NCBI GenBank assembly: GCA_964565765.1
Contig: CAZMGF010000003.1
Location: 1 to 64,000 of the forward strand
Source of the DNA: Bog-1181 sp964565765
GTDB lineage: Bacteria > Oederibacteriota > PGYV01 > Palsa-1178
DNA length: 64,000 nt
Reading direction: 5' to 3'
The position numbers were made by a program, and so were the translations under genes. The notes beneath the pieces were generated by a model. The model was given only the letters and a program-made list of their open reading frames with translations, was not told the origin of the DNA and ran no database searches. Positions 25,048 through 34,685 of this stretch are shown one piece after another; position 1 is the stretch's first letter, and the number at the start of each line of letters is the position of its first letter.

Positions 25048-27483
25048 GTGGGGCTTTATTTTGGGCATTTGATTTATTGGTGGTTTATTTCTCTTATTAT
25101 CGGTGTTATCGCGTTTCCCATAAGCTATTATCTTTTCAGAAATTCCTATGACAAAGGTTATATGTTCTCCAAGATAACTGGGCTATTTATCATCGGCTAT
25201 CTTTCGTGGCTGATTGGTTTTATAAACTTTTCGGCGGCATCCGTCATTTTTGTAATGCTGCTTGTGGCGGCGGCGTCTGCCTGGGTTTTTATGCAGTGTG
25301 GAAAAGAAATACTGGATTTCTTTTCCGCAAAATTCGCCCTGGTACTCATAACCGAGCTTTTCTTTTTCCTTGTATTTTTCAGCTACGCCTTCTCGAAAAT
25401 GTACCATCCGGATATAGAAGGGCAGGAAAAATTCATGGATTTTGCTTTCATGAATTCAGTCGGAAAAGCCAACCATATGCCGCCATATGACCCTTGGATG
25501 GCGGGCAGCGGGCTTTACATAAGCTATTACTATTTTGGATATGTAATGATGGGGCTCATCCAGAAACTTTCCTTCATTCCAAACGGCATGGCCTATAATA
25601 TCGCGCTTGCGTACCTTTACGCGCTTTCCGCTATAGGGATTGTCGGCCTTCTTTTCAATCTGACAAAAAACTATATAATTGGATTTTTTGCGTTCGTATT
25701 TCTGCTCCTGCTGGGCAACCTTGACGGTTTAAGGCAGCTTATGAACCTGAAACTTGGCGGCTTCTTTTCGGGGTTTAACTGGTGGAACTCGACGCGTATT
25801 ATGGATTATGAAAACTACGACTATACCATAACGGAGTTTCCATTCTTTTCATTCCTGCTAGGCGATATGCATCCGCATCAGATGGCCATTCCGTTTGTAC
25901 TGCTGGCCCTTAATATCGGCCTTACATACATAAAGACAGAGGCAAAAGAAATGTTTAAAGTTACAGTTGAGAAGCTCGGGTTTATAATTTTTTCCGGGCT
26001 CGTGCTCGGCGGCCTCTGGTTCCTGAATTCGTGGGATTTTCCGACATATTTTTTCGTTACCGCGCTGTGTATAATCTCCAACAAATACGCCAGGGACGAA
26101 AAGCTCGAGGCTGGATATAAGGACATGCTTTACACGCTGGGCATCATTCTGGGAGTGGGCATTGTGGCCTACCTGCCATTTACAGCGCTCTTTAAATCGC
26201 AGGTAAAAGGCATCGGGCTGGTGACGGTAAACACAAAAGTTTCCGATTACATCATAATTTTCGGCATAATGCTTTTTCCGGTATTGTCCTTTGTTACAAC
26301 AAGGGTTTTAAACTGGGTTGAGTCATTCAGGATAACCGGCTCGAAATCGAAAAAAAGGGAGCTCTTCTGCCCGCGCTGCGGCTCGCAGTTCAGGGAAGGC
26401 AAGACCATATGCGGCCAGTGCGGATATATGATATCCGGCGACGAGCTTTACCTTGGCGGGCTGGATGTAGCGCCGAAAAAGACCAACGATATTGCTTCTA
26501 TGTTTTTTAAATTCCTTTCTGACCCGCTTTCCGGCAGGGATAAAAGGGTTTACGTTTATTCTCTTACGGCGGCCGGGATTGCAGTCGCGCTTACCGTATA
26601 TAAATCACTGGTTGACAAGGTAAACCCGGGACTCACAACGGGCCTGCTTTTTATAATACTTTCCGTTCTTGTGCTGCTGCTCATCACAAAGACGGAACTT
26701 AAGGAAAACCAGTTCGTCCTGATACTGATTTTCACCGCGATATTCGCAACCTGGGGGACGGAAATATTCAGGGTGGTGGACGGCTTTAACGACAATGTAA
26801 AACTGCGCAGGATGAACACGGTGTTCAAGTTTTATTACCAGGCGTGGATAATGCTTTCCGTGGCGGCCGCGTATTCCTTCTTCTGGGTGAACCATTTTTA
26901 CCTCAATTTCAAATCCAGGATTACCAGGTACGCCTGGAACACGGTATTTGGCATCCTTATTGCTTTCGGGCTTTTGTATACAATCGGCGGCACAGCCGTG
27001 CGCACCGACGGCTTTAAGAATTATATGACCCTGGACGGCACGGACTTCCTGCGGGGCTTCTCATATGACGGAAGGATGTCGGCTTACGGCGATTACCAGG
27101 CCATTGACTGGATAAAACATAATATAAAGGGGACGCCGGTTATACTTGAGGCGTGCGGCGGCTCATATACTGAATATGCGAGGGTCGCGTCATTCACGGG
27201 CCTTCCGACGGTAATAGGCTGGCCATGGCACGAGACACAGTGGCGCGGCACCGGCGACGAGGCGTCCCGCAGGGAAAACGACGTGCGTGAGATATATGAG
27301 ACAACGGATTTAAACAGGGCGGCGGAGCTTATGAAAAAATATAATGTAAAATATGTTTATATGGGCGCCCTTGAAAAGGACAAATACGCGGCGAGCCAGC
27401 CGGGGCTGGCGAAATTCAGCCAGATGGCGGACATTGTGTACGCGAACAAAATGGATACAATAATATACAAGCTCAGGGATTAA
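25048..27483 (+). CDS. DUF2298/YYY-family membrane protein with an embedded zinc ribbon
   Basis: This 811-residue polytopic protein belongs to the DUF2298 (Chlor_Arch_YYY) family, found mainly in archaea, Chloroflexi and candidate phyla. The family motif is seen as SGLYISYYYFGYVMMGLI (about residues 152-169), with FPFFSFLLGDMHPHQMAIP near 270. A four-Cys zinc ribbon (CPRCG ... CGQCG, about residues 441-463) is inserted in a loop between membrane helices. The C-terminal soluble part has YGDYQAIDWIKHN and GWPWHETQWRG, the usual end of the family. Start is GTG with CCGGAGGTG upstream. It is thought to act in surface glycan transfer with Agl23-like partners; this is inferred from neighbours. Confidence 0.87.
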   Translation: MGLYFGHLIYWWFISLIIGVIAFPISYYLFRNSYDKGYMFSKITGLFIIGYLSWLIGFINFSAASVIFVMLLVAAASAWVFMQCGKEILDFFSAKFALVLITELFFFLVFFSYAFSKMYHPDIEGQEKFMDFAFMNSVGKANHMPPYDPWMAGSGLYISYYYFGYVMMGLIQKLSFIPNGMAYNIALAYLYALSAIGIVGLLFNLTKNYIIGFFAFVFLLLLGNLDGLRQLMNLKLGGFFSGFNWWNSTRIMDYENYDYTITEFPFFSFLLGDMHPHQMAIPFVLLALNIGLTYIKTEAKEMFKVTVEKLGFIIFSGLVLGGLWFLNSWDFPTYFFVTALCIISNKYARDEKLEAGYKDMLYTLGIILGVGIVAYLPFTALFKSQVKGIGLVTVNTKVSDYIIIFGIMLFPVLSFVTTRVLNWVESFRITGSKSKKRELFCPRCGSQFREGKTICGQCGYMISGDELYLGGLDVAPKKTNDIASMFFKFLSDPLSGRDKRVYVYSLTAAGIAVALTVYKSLVDKVNPGLTTGLLFIILSVLVLLLITKTELKENQFVLILIFTAIFATWGTEIFRVVDGFNDNVKLRRMNTVFKFYYQAWIMLSVAAAYSFFWVNHFYLNFKSRITRYAWNTVFGILIAFGLLYTIGGTAVRTDGFKNYMTLDGTDFLRGFSYDGRMSAYGDYQAIDWIKHNIKGTPVILEACGGSYTEYARVASFTGLPTVIGWPWHETQWRGTGDEASRRENDVREIYETTDLNRAAELMKKYNVKYVYMGALEKDKYAASQPGLAKFSQMADIVYANKMDTIIYKLRD

Positions 27484-27568
27484 AAAAGATTTTATCCACG
27501 GGCGGCCGGCCGTTTTTTTATGTACTGCGGCGGAGTACGCGGATTAATTATTTCAGGAGGATAAAAAA

Positions 27569-29563
27569 ATGTCTGACACTTTGAAATGCCCCAAATGCGG
27601 GGAGGAAAATCCGTCCGGAAACAGGTTCTGCGACAGCTGCGGAGCAAAGCTTTTACAGGCCGCGGCGCCGGCACCTTCAAGGGAAGAGGCGGCAAAACCG
27701 GCTGATAAGAAAAAATTAAAGGTTCCGGCGAAAGATTTTAAAGCGGCCGGGGTTTCCGGTGCCGTTTATGAAGGCGCTGACGCGGTTTCGGCTCCGGCGG
27801 GCTCGATTTTTCTTAACTGGGAAACAATCGCGTGGGTAATTATCATAATCGCATCATTCGCCTTAAGGTTCGCGGTCCTGGGCGACAAGCCGCTCCACCA
27901 CGATGAATCGATGCACGCTTTTTACGCCTGGAAACTTTTTAAGGGCGAGGGATATTCCTACAATCCCATGATGCACGGCCCGTTCCATTACCACGCCAAC
28001 GCCCTGATATATTTTCTCTTCGGCGTTTCTGATTATACGGCAAGGGTCGCGCCTGCCATCTGGGGCATGCTCGGCATAGTGCTTCTCTGGGCATTCAGGC
28101 CGTACATGGGTAAAACAGGGGCCCTTCTCGCGGCCCTCCTGATGGCCCTTTCCCCGACATGGACATACCAGGCAAGGTTTATCCGCGAAGATATTTTCAT
28201 GGCCGTGGATACGATAATGATATTTATAGGATTGATGAGATATTTTGATTCAAGAAAGCTGAACTGGCTCTATCTGGCGGCCGTAGGGCTTGCCTTTTCA
28301 TGGGCGACAAAGGAAGCCAATTATATCACGATGTTTATTTTCGGCACCTTCCTGATCGGCCGCTGGTTCTGGGAATACTCGCTTCGCGCAAATCCGGACA
28401 GGTTCGAAAAAGAAGGGGTGGTATTCAGGACGGTGGATTACTGGCTTAAAGAAGGCAAATGGGATTTCCTGAAGGCTCTTTTCCTGTTTGTACTTGTCCA
28501 TGGCCTGCTTTATTTCAACAAGCAGGGGCCGTTCTGGCCGAATTTCTGGTCCAATCTCAAGGGCATCTGGGACGGTTATGTCGGAGGGCTCGTATACTGG
28601 ATCGGGCAGCACGGCGTGGAGCGCGGAAGCCAGCCGCTCTATTTTTATATTCTGATGCTTCCGTTCTATGAACCGGTATCCGTTGTATTCATGCTTATTG
28701 CCTCAGTATATTTTATAATGGCGCCGTCAAGAAGGACATTTTTTAACATATTTTGCATTTACTGGTGGATAATGTCTGTCATAGTTTATTCATGGGCCGG
28801 TGAAAAAATGCCGTGGCTCGCGATACACCCGCTGCTTCCCATGCTTATACTGGCCGCCCAGATGTTTTCAGATGTATTAAAGAGGACTGACTGGGGATGG
28901 AAACGCACAGCCGCAATCACCCTTTTTGTGATCTTAACGCTTTATTCCGTACACAGCACCATGTACCTCTGCTTTTACGGCAAGGGAGCCTCGCCAAAAG
29001 AATCGCTTGTGTATGTCCAGACATCGCCGGACGTGCCCATGGTGGCGAAAAAAATAATGAAACTCGCTAAGGACCTTAAAGGGGAGAAGCTGGATTCGGC
29101 GGATTTCCGCGCCTTTGATGAGTACAATATGGATATTGTGTGCGAGGATTACTGCACATGGCCCTTCGCGTGGTATTTGCGGGACTTTAAAAAAATTGCT
29201 TATGACCCGAAAAATGTACCCGACGGGGAGATAGGAAAGCCGGTTATTCTTTCCGGCATAGAAGAAGCCGCCGCCGGCCATGACCAGGATGTCAGGGCAA
29301 GGCTCACAAAGGATACAAAACTGCCGGACGGCAGGGTCGTATCATACGTGGGCACGCGGTACAAACTCAGGGAATGGTGGGCGCCGGATGAAAGAAAATG
29401 GTGGGACGCTCCGATGTTCAGTGAGCAAAACAGGCCGGGCAAGTTTGAAATGCTCTGGGACCGCTACATATACAGGGAAGTATGGAATGACCTGGGCTCA
29501 TATGATTTTGTAGTATACGTCAGGAAGGACCTGATGCAATACTGGACAGGAGGGCTCGAATAA
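27569..29563 (+). CDS. Agl23/TIGR03663-like membrane glycosyltransferase with N-terminal zinc ribbon
   Basis: This 664-residue protein resembles the flippase-associated Agl23 (TIGR03663) family, relatives of GT39 enzymes. The GT-C acidic motif is PLHHDESMHAFYAWKLF near residues 106-122, followed by NPMMHGPFHYHANALIYFLFG. At the N-terminus a zinc ribbon (Cys 7, 10, 22 and 25) precedes a disordered linker and the first membrane helix, so the ribbon should be cytoplasmic. The C-terminal soluble part (about residues 470-664) carries EEYCTWPFAWYLRDF-like Trp/Tyr motifs. GGAGG precedes the ATG. Its stop overlaps the start of the first NHL gene by one base. Confidence 0.87.
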   Translation: MSDTLKCPKCGEENPSGNRFCDSCGAKLLQAAAPAPSREEAAKPADKKKLKVPAKDFKAAGVSGAVYEGADAVSAPAGSIFLNWETIAWVIIIIASFALRFAVLGDKPLHHDESMHAFYAWKLFKGEGYSYNPMMHGPFHYHANALIYFLFGVSDYTARVAPAIWGMLGIVLLWAFRPYMGKTGALLAALLMALSPTWTYQARFIREDIFMAVDTIMIFIGLMRYFDSRKLNWLYLAAVGLAFSWATKEANYITMFIFGTFLIGRWFWEYSLRANPDRFEKEGVVFRTVDYWLKEGKWDFLKALFLFVLVHGLLYFNKQGPFWPNFWSNLKGIWDGYVGGLVYWIGQHGVERGSQPLYFYILMLPFYEPVSVVFMLIASVYFIMAPSRRTFFNIFCIYWWIMSVIVYSWAGEKMPWLAIHPLLPMLILAAQMFSDVLKRTDWGWKRTAAITLFVILTLYSVHSTMYLCFYGKGASPKESLVYVQTSPDVPMVAKKIMKLAKDLKGEKLDSADFRAFDEYNMDIVCEDYCTWPFAWYLRDFKKIAYDPKNVPDGEIGKPVILSGIEEAAAGHDQDVRARLTKDTKLPDGRVVSYVGTRYKLREWWAPDERKWWDAPMFSEQNRPGKFEMLWDRYIYREVWNDLGSYDFVVYVRKDLMQYWTGGLE

Positions 29564-30549
29564 TGATAGACATATCCACGATGTCCAAGCAGGAAAAAAT
29601 ATTAATAGTTGCCCTGTTTTTTTCCATTGTCATACTTCTGATGCTGATGTTTAATCCGGCAAATGTGAGGAACGACAGAAAAGCCGCGGTTGAACCGCAG
29701 AATGTACTGACCCAGGGCGGAGCGCCGGGCACTGACAGCGGTTATTTCCAGGCGCCAAAGGATATCGCCGCGGACAAAGACGGGAACATTTACGTGGTGG
29801 ATTCGCATAACAACAGGATACAAAAATTTAACAATACAGGAGCCTTTGTCCTGAAATGGGGCAAAGAAGGTAACGGGCCCGGGGATTTCAAGGAACCGTG
29901 CGGCATTGATATCGGCCCTGACGGCAATATTTATGTGGCAGATACATGGAACGGCAGGGTCGAGGTATTTACCCCTACCGGCAGTTTTGTACAGGTCATA
30001 GGCGACAAGCAGGGGCTATGGGGGCCGCGCGACGTCGCGGTCGACAGGGACGGCAATGTTTATATTCTTGATACGGGCAACTGCCTCATTTACAAATTTG
30101 ACAAAGCCGGAAGGCTGCTGCTGACCTTCGGAAAAAAGGGGGGCGGCAGGGGCGAGGTTCAGTTCCTGGAGCCCTTCAGCGTGAAGCAGGGGCCGGACGG
30201 AAATATTTATGTGGCCGACAGAAAGAACTTCAGGATACAGGTGATAACCACCCAGGGCAGGTACGTGCGTTCAATCGCGGTCAAAGGCTGGTCCGACGAG
30301 CAGATAACCAAGAACGGCTGCCTGATGGAGCCTTATCTTGACATTGACATGAAGAGCGGAAAGATAGCCGTGACCGATTCTACGAACCGCAGGGTGCTTG
30401 TGTACAGCCAGTCCGGGAGCCTTATAAAGACAATAACGGCGGACAGGAACAAGGCAAATATTATGTGCCCGCTCGGAGTTGTTTTCTATAACGGCATGAT
30501 ACTTACGACCGACGCGGCCACGGGTAAAATTATGAGTTTAGAGGAATAA
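29563..30549 (+). CDS. Membrane-anchored NHL-repeat protein (first copy)
   Basis: This 328-residue protein has an N-terminal membrane anchor (about residues 10-30) and an extracytoplasmic NHL beta-propeller. The repeats show the usual pattern, for example KDIAADKDGNIYVVDSHNNR, CGIDIGPDGNIYVADTWNGR and FSVKQGPDGNIYVADRKNFR; I count about six. NHL propellers bind proteins, carbohydrates or RNA. Its start overlaps the end of the Agl23-like gene (TAATG), so it is probably translated with it, and an NHL neighbour is common for this family. Role inferred: scaffold or glycan recognition at the membrane. Confidence 0.87.
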   Translation: MIDISTMSKQEKILIVALFFSIVILLMLMFNPANVRNDRKAAVEPQNVLTQGGAPGTDSGYFQAPKDIAADKDGNIYVVDSHNNRIQKFNNTGAFVLKWGKEGNGPGDFKEPCGIDIGPDGNIYVADTWNGRVEVFTPTGSFVQVIGDKQGLWGPRDVAVDRDGNVYILDTGNCLIYKFDKAGRLLLTFGKKGGGRGEVQFLEPFSVKQGPDGNIYVADRKNFRIQVITTQGRYVRSIAVKGWSDEQITKNGCLMEPYLDIDMKSGKIAVTDSTNRRVLVYSQSGSLIKTITADRNKANIMCPLGVVFYNGMILTTDAATGKIMSLEE

Positions 30550-30582
30550 ATTATATATAAATAAATAATAACGGAGGCAGGC

Positions 30583-31620
30583 ATGGCAAAGAAAAAATCA
30601 AAAACGAAGTCAAAGGCAAAAAAAGGATCGAAAATGAAAAAAAACAGGGGAAGCCTCGGGGTGCTGATAGTAACAGTGGCGATAATCGCGCTGGTAATAA
30701 TAATATCAAAGGTAAAAAGCGGGCCCGCTGTAAAGTTCCTCAAGTCTGAAAAAACCGCGGAATGGACCTCAACAGCCGATAAAAAAGGGCAGGTCAATTC
30801 GCCCAGGGGAATAGCGTTTTCCCCGGACGGAGCGTATCTTTATGTTTCCATGCTGAACAACAATTCAGTCTCAAAATTCAAACTCCCCGCCAATCCAGCC
30901 GACAACTGGACGCTTGCGGCCTCATGGGGGGCAAAGGGTTCAAAACCGGGGGAATTCAACGAACCATCGGGAGTATCAACCGATAAGGACGGGAAAGTTT
31001 ATGTGGCCGACGCGTGGAACGGCAGGATACAGAAATTTGACGCGAACGGTAAATATGAAACAGAGATAGGCGGGGTAAAGGCGGGTTTCTACAGCCCTCG
31101 CAACGTAATGGTAAACAAGTACAACATAGTTTATGTGGCCGACACCGGCACCAGCAGGATCCACAGGTTTGATGTGGAAGGCAACAGGGTGGGCAACCCG
31201 GCAGGCGGCACGGGCAAGTCGCTTGGAAAATTTATGGAAGTATTCGGACTGGCCTCGGACTCAAAGGGGCGGGTTTATGTATCCGACGAGGGCAACAGGA
31301 GGATAGAAGTTTTTTCAAGCGACCTTGTTCCGCAGGCTCAGATAAAGGTAAAAGCCTGGGATACAAACATTCCGCTGTGGCCCATGCTGGCAGTCGACTC
31401 CGCCGACAGGCTTTATGCGGTTTCCTCCGGCACACAGGAAATAATAGTTTTTGACACAAAAGACAAGAATTTTAAATATATAGGCACCATAAAAAATGAC
31501 ATGAGGGACAAACCGCTTTTCTCCAACCCGCTCGGCATCGCTATTGACGCGCAGGACAACCTTTATGTCACCGATATCGCCGGCAATAAGGTCCTGAAAA
31601 TTAAACCGGTATTTGAGTGA
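30583..31620 (+). CDS. Membrane-anchored NHL-repeat protein (second copy)
   Basis: A second NHL propeller of 345 residues, paralogous to the preceding gene. It begins with a very Lys-rich cytoplasmic tail (about residues 2-22), then a membrane helix (about 23-43), then six or so repeats such as SGVSTDKDGKVYVADAWNGR and FGLASDSKGRVYVSDEGNRR. The positive-inside rule places the propeller outside. GGAGG precedes the ATG. Two adjacent paralogues may form a heteromeric receptor or each serve a different glycan; neither is shown by the sequence. Confidence 0.86.
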   Translation: MAKKKSKTKSKAKKGSKMKKNRGSLGVLIVTVAIIALVIIISKVKSGPAVKFLKSEKTAEWTSTADKKGQVNSPRGIAFSPDGAYLYVSMLNNNSVSKFKLPANPADNWTLAASWGAKGSKPGEFNEPSGVSTDKDGKVYVADAWNGRIQKFDANGKYETEIGGVKAGFYSPRNVMVNKYNIVYVADTGTSRIHRFDVEGNRVGNPAGGTGKSLGKFMEVFGLASDSKGRVYVSDEGNRRIEVFSSDLVPQAQIKVKAWDTNIPLWPMLAVDSADRLYAVSSGTQEIIVFDTKDKNFKYIGTIKNDMRDKPLFSNPLGIAIDAQDNLYVTDIAGNKVLKIKPVFE

Positions 31621-31638
31621 CATCAGCGGAAATAACAA

Positions 31639-32913
31639 ATGGCCGGCATGGAGGGTAAGGACAGCCTGGTAAGGGATTCTTTTATCCTTTTTTCCGCGTC
31701 CTCGCTGGTGAACCTGTCAAACTTTGTGTTTCACAGTTTTGCCAGCAGGCTGCTGGGCCCGGAATCCTACGGCGTACTCGTGACGCTGCTGGCCGTAATT
31801 GTGATTGTGGCCATGCCTTCGCTAGCACTGCAGATGACAATCGTAAAAAAAACATCCATATTCAGGGCGCACGGGAAATTCGGCAGCATTGAAAAACTTT
31901 TCCGCCTTACTTCGGTCTGGTTTCTGGTTATAGGTACCGCCTGCATGCTTGTGTTTACTGCCATAGGAATGAACAATTCAGCCATCAAGGAATTTTTCCA
32001 CATCCAGGATCCGGCCCTTTATTACATACTCGGCGCGATTTCCCTTATTATGCTTGTGCTGCCGGTTGTGCGCGGCATACTGCAGGGGATGCAGAATTTT
32101 ATAGGGCTGGGCATATCACTTGTCACCGATGCCGTCATAAGGCTGGCATTTCTTTACGTTTTTGTAAATTGGTTTTCATGGGGTGTGCGCGGCGCGGTTT
32201 CAACGACGCTTGCCGGGGGGCTTACTTCCTATATACTCGGGTTCTTCCTTATAGCTTATATATTCAGGTTCAAAGAGGATGAAGGCGAAGTTGTGACAAA
32301 AACGGAGCTTTTTTCCTATGCAAGGCCGGTATTTTTCTCCATGCTGGGCTTCGCCCTGCTGAGCTATATAGACGTTTTTACTGTTAAACATTTTTTCAAC
32401 TCCAACGACGCAGGCCTTTATTCCGCTACATCAATGATAGGCAAGGCGTTCCTCTATTTTCCGTCGGCCATCGCCATGACCCTTTTTCCCAAAGTTTCCG
32501 AGAGCCATGAGCTTAACAGGGGGACGAAGGCCCTTTTATACAGGTCCCTTGGGCTGACAGCGGCGATATCCATTGCCGGAGTTGTATTTTGTTATTTCTT
32601 TCCGCGGGTTATAATCGGTATTATGTTCGGGGAAAAATTTTACGCTATCGAAGGGATCGTAAGGCTCTTCGGCGCGGCCATATTTCCGCTGGTACTTTTT
32701 AATGTCGTCATAAACTACGCCCTTGCCGTGCACAGGTACGCCTTCATATATATAATGTTCGGGGGGATACTGCTCTACGCGGCGCTTCTCTGGTTCTTCC
32801 ACAGGGATTTTTACCAGGTGATAAGCGTTCTTTTCGGTGTGACCCTTACGATTCTTATACTCACAATATTATCGCTTAAGGGCGAGGCAAAAACGGTGGA
32901 AAATGGAGTTTAA
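31639..32913 (+). CDS. Polysaccharide flippase-like membrane protein
   Basis: This 424-residue protein with about twelve membrane helices belongs to the MATE-like oligosaccharide flippase (Wzx/RfbX, MurJ-like) group. The N-terminus shows DSFILFSASSLVNLSNFVFH and RLLGPESYGVLVTLLAVIV, diagnostic of polysaccharide biosynthesis proteins. The second half begins with a new SMLGFALLSYIDVFTVKHFF segment. It would move lipid-linked glycans to the outer face of the inner membrane. The gene overlaps the next glycosyltransferase gene by 11 bases. Confidence 0.9.
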   Translation: MAGMEGKDSLVRDSFILFSASSLVNLSNFVFHSFASRLLGPESYGVLVTLLAVIVIVAMPSLALQMTIVKKTSIFRAHGKFGSIEKLFRLTSVWFLVIGTACMLVFTAIGMNNSAIKEFFHIQDPALYYILGAISLIMLVLPVVRGILQGMQNFIGLGISLVTDAVIRLAFLYVFVNWFSWGVRGAVSTTLAGGLTSYILGFFLIAYIFRFKEDEGEVVTKTELFSYARPVFFSMLGFALLSYIDVFTVKHFFNSNDAGLYSATSMIGKAFLYFPSAIAMTLFPKVSESHELNRGTKALLYRSLGLTAAISIAGVVFCYFFPRVIIGIMFGEKFYAIEGIVRLFGAAIFPLVLFNVVINYALAVHRYAFIYIMFGGILLYAALLWFFHRDFYQVISVLFGVTLTILILTILSLKGEAKTVENGV

Positions 32914-33634
32914 AAAACTATCAGTCTTAATGCCCATGTATAACGAGGAGCTGGGCGCTGCGGCCAATATAATGGAAACAGACGCTTACTTTAAGCAAAG
33001 CGGCATCAAGTATGAGATTATAGTAATGGATGACGGCTCAAAGGACATGACCTATGACAGCGCCATGAAGGCAAGCAGGGAGCACATCAGGGTCTATAAA
33101 CTCCAGAAAAACGAGGGCAAGGGAGAGGCGCTTCGCATGGCATTTAACAACTGCTCGGGCGATCTTGTGATGTTTCTTGACGGCGACCTTGACATACATC
33201 CAAAACAGTTCGAAACCCTCTTTGAGGTGATGAAAAAGGAAGGCAGCGACGTCGTTATCGGCTCAAAGCGCCACCCGCAGTCGGTATTAAACTACCCCAG
33301 GAGCAGAAAAATATTATCCTCCGGATATTTCTTTATAGTGAAAATGCTTTTCGGGCTTCCGTTAAGGGACACGCAGACCGGCATAAAGCTTTTTAAAGCG
33401 GAAGTGCTCAAAAAAACATTTCATAAGGTCCTTATAAAAAGATACGCGTTTGACCTGGAACTGCTGATTCTCGCCCATCACAGCGGTTTTAAAATAGCAG
33501 AGGCTCCGGTGGTGGTGGATTACAGGGGCAAGTACGGGCACATAACGGCGAAGCTTATTTTTAAAATGCTCTGGGACACGCTGGCGGTATTTTACAGATT
33601 AACCATTCTCAAATATTATGATAAGATTGATTAG
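32903..33634 (+). CDS. Family 2 glycosyltransferase, dolichol-phosphate-sugar synthase-like
   Basis: This 243-residue GT2 enzyme has the fold signatures LMPMYNEE, IVMDDGSKDMT, FLDGDLDI (metal-binding DxD) and RDTQTGIKLFKAEV, which together resemble the polyprenyl/dolichol-phosphate mannose or glucose synthases. It would make a polyprenyl-phosphate sugar, the donor that the GT39- and Agl23-like proteins of this cluster need. It has no clear membrane helix; a C-terminal amphipathic segment may bind the membrane. Overlap with the flippase gene suggests coupled translation. Confidence 0.9.
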   Translation: MEFKKLSVLMPMYNEELGAAANIMETDAYFKQSGIKYEIIVMDDGSKDMTYDSAMKASREHIRVYKLQKNEGKGEALRMAFNNCSGDLVMFLDGDLDIHPKQFETLFEVMKKEGSDVVIGSKRHPQSVLNYPRSRKILSSGYFFIVKMLFGLPLRDTQTGIKLFKAEVLKKTFHKVLIKRYAFDLELLILAHHSGFKIAEAPVVVDYRGKYGHITAKLIFKMLWDTLAVFYRLTILKYYDKID

Positions 33635-33662
33635 CAGGTAAAATTAAATCCGGAGATGACTT

Positions 33663-34685
33663 GTGAAAACGGTTTCCATAATTATCCCCGTAAAAGAGGT
33701 CAATGACTACATCAGGGAATCCCTGCCTGAGATAAACAGCCTTGATTATGACATGAAAAAGGTCGAGGTCATTGTGCTGCCGGATGAGCCGGAGAAAATA
33801 AAGGGGAAATTCAGGTTCAAATTAAAAGTAATCCCGACGGGCCATATTTATCCCGGGGAAAAGCGGGATATCGGTATAAATCTGTCAAAAGGAGAAATCG
33901 CCGCGTTTATTGACGACGACGTTTTCCCAAAAAAGCAGTGGCTGAAAAGGGCGGTGGAGATATTTGAATCCGGCGCGCAAATTGGCGCGGTCTGCGGGCC
34001 GGCGGCAACTCCGGAAAACGACACCTATTTCAGGAAAGTCAGCGGGTTCATATATTCATCATTTTTGGGCGGAGGCGGTTACCGCTACCGTTATATGCCG
34101 GAAAAACCGCGTTTCGTGGACGATTATCCGTCATGCAACCTGCTTATCAGGCGGGATGTGTTAAAAAAGGTCGGCGGGTTCAATACCGAGTTCTGGCCTG
34201 GTGAGGACACAGTGATATGCCTGAAAATAGTAAAGGATTTAAAACTTAAAATAGCGTATGATCCGGATGTTTTTGTCTACCATCACAGGCGCGATTTTTT
34301 CGCCGGCCATATGAACCAGGTGACAAATTACGCCCTGCACAGGGGATATTTTGTAAAAAAATTCCCCGAAACTTCTTTAAGGCCGGGGTATTTTATACCG
34401 AGCGCCTTCACAGCGTACCTTATAAGCTTTTTATACCCGCTTGTTTTCGGTATGCGCTGGCTCTCTGTGTGGTCCGTACCGCTGGAGATATATGTATTGC
34501 TTCTTTTCACAGATTCCATAAGGACGGCCGGGCCCGCATACGCGGCGCCGACAATGGCGGGGATATTTTTGACGCATATTTATTACGGTGTTTATTTTCT
34601 GAAAGGGCTGTTTTCATCCAGGCTTAATGAGGAAAAACAGCAAACCGGCGCCGATAAAAAGGTTGTTAAAAGGAGAAAAAAATGA
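33663..34685 (+). CDS. Family 2 glycosyltransferase with C-terminal membrane segments
   Basis: This 340-residue GT2 enzyme has the motifs VSIIIPVKEVNDYI, FIDDDVFPKKQWL (DxD), and GGFNTEFWPGEDT (acceptor-side ED). Two or three hydrophobic segments near residues 235-310 would fix it to the inner membrane. The start is GTG, with a CGGAGA ribosome site upstream. The stop overlaps the ATG of the radical SAM gene by four bases (ATGA). Confidence 0.88.
   Translation: MKTVSIIIPVKEVNDYIRESLPEINSLDYDMKKVEVIVLPDEPEKIKGKFRFKLKVIPTGHIYPGEKRDIGINLSKGEIAAFIDDDVFPKKQWLKRAVEIFESGAQIGAVCGPAATPENDTYFRKVSGFIYSSFLGGGGYRYRYMPEKPRFVDDYPSCNLLIRRDVLKKVGGFNTEFWPGEDTVICLKIVKDLKLKIAYDPDVFVYHHRRDFFAGHMNQVTNYALHRGYFVKKFPETSLRPGYFIPSAFTAYLISFLYPLVFGMRWLSVWSVPLEIYVLLLFTDSIRTAGPAYAAPTMAGIFLTHIYYGVYFLKGLFSSRLNEEKQQTGADKKVVKRRKK

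Noticed and set aside
27498..27520. Terminator after the YYY gene
   Set aside because: A T-run follows a GC-rich palindrome, but the possible stem is only three or four base pairs with mismatches, and the downstream genes look to be in the same operon.
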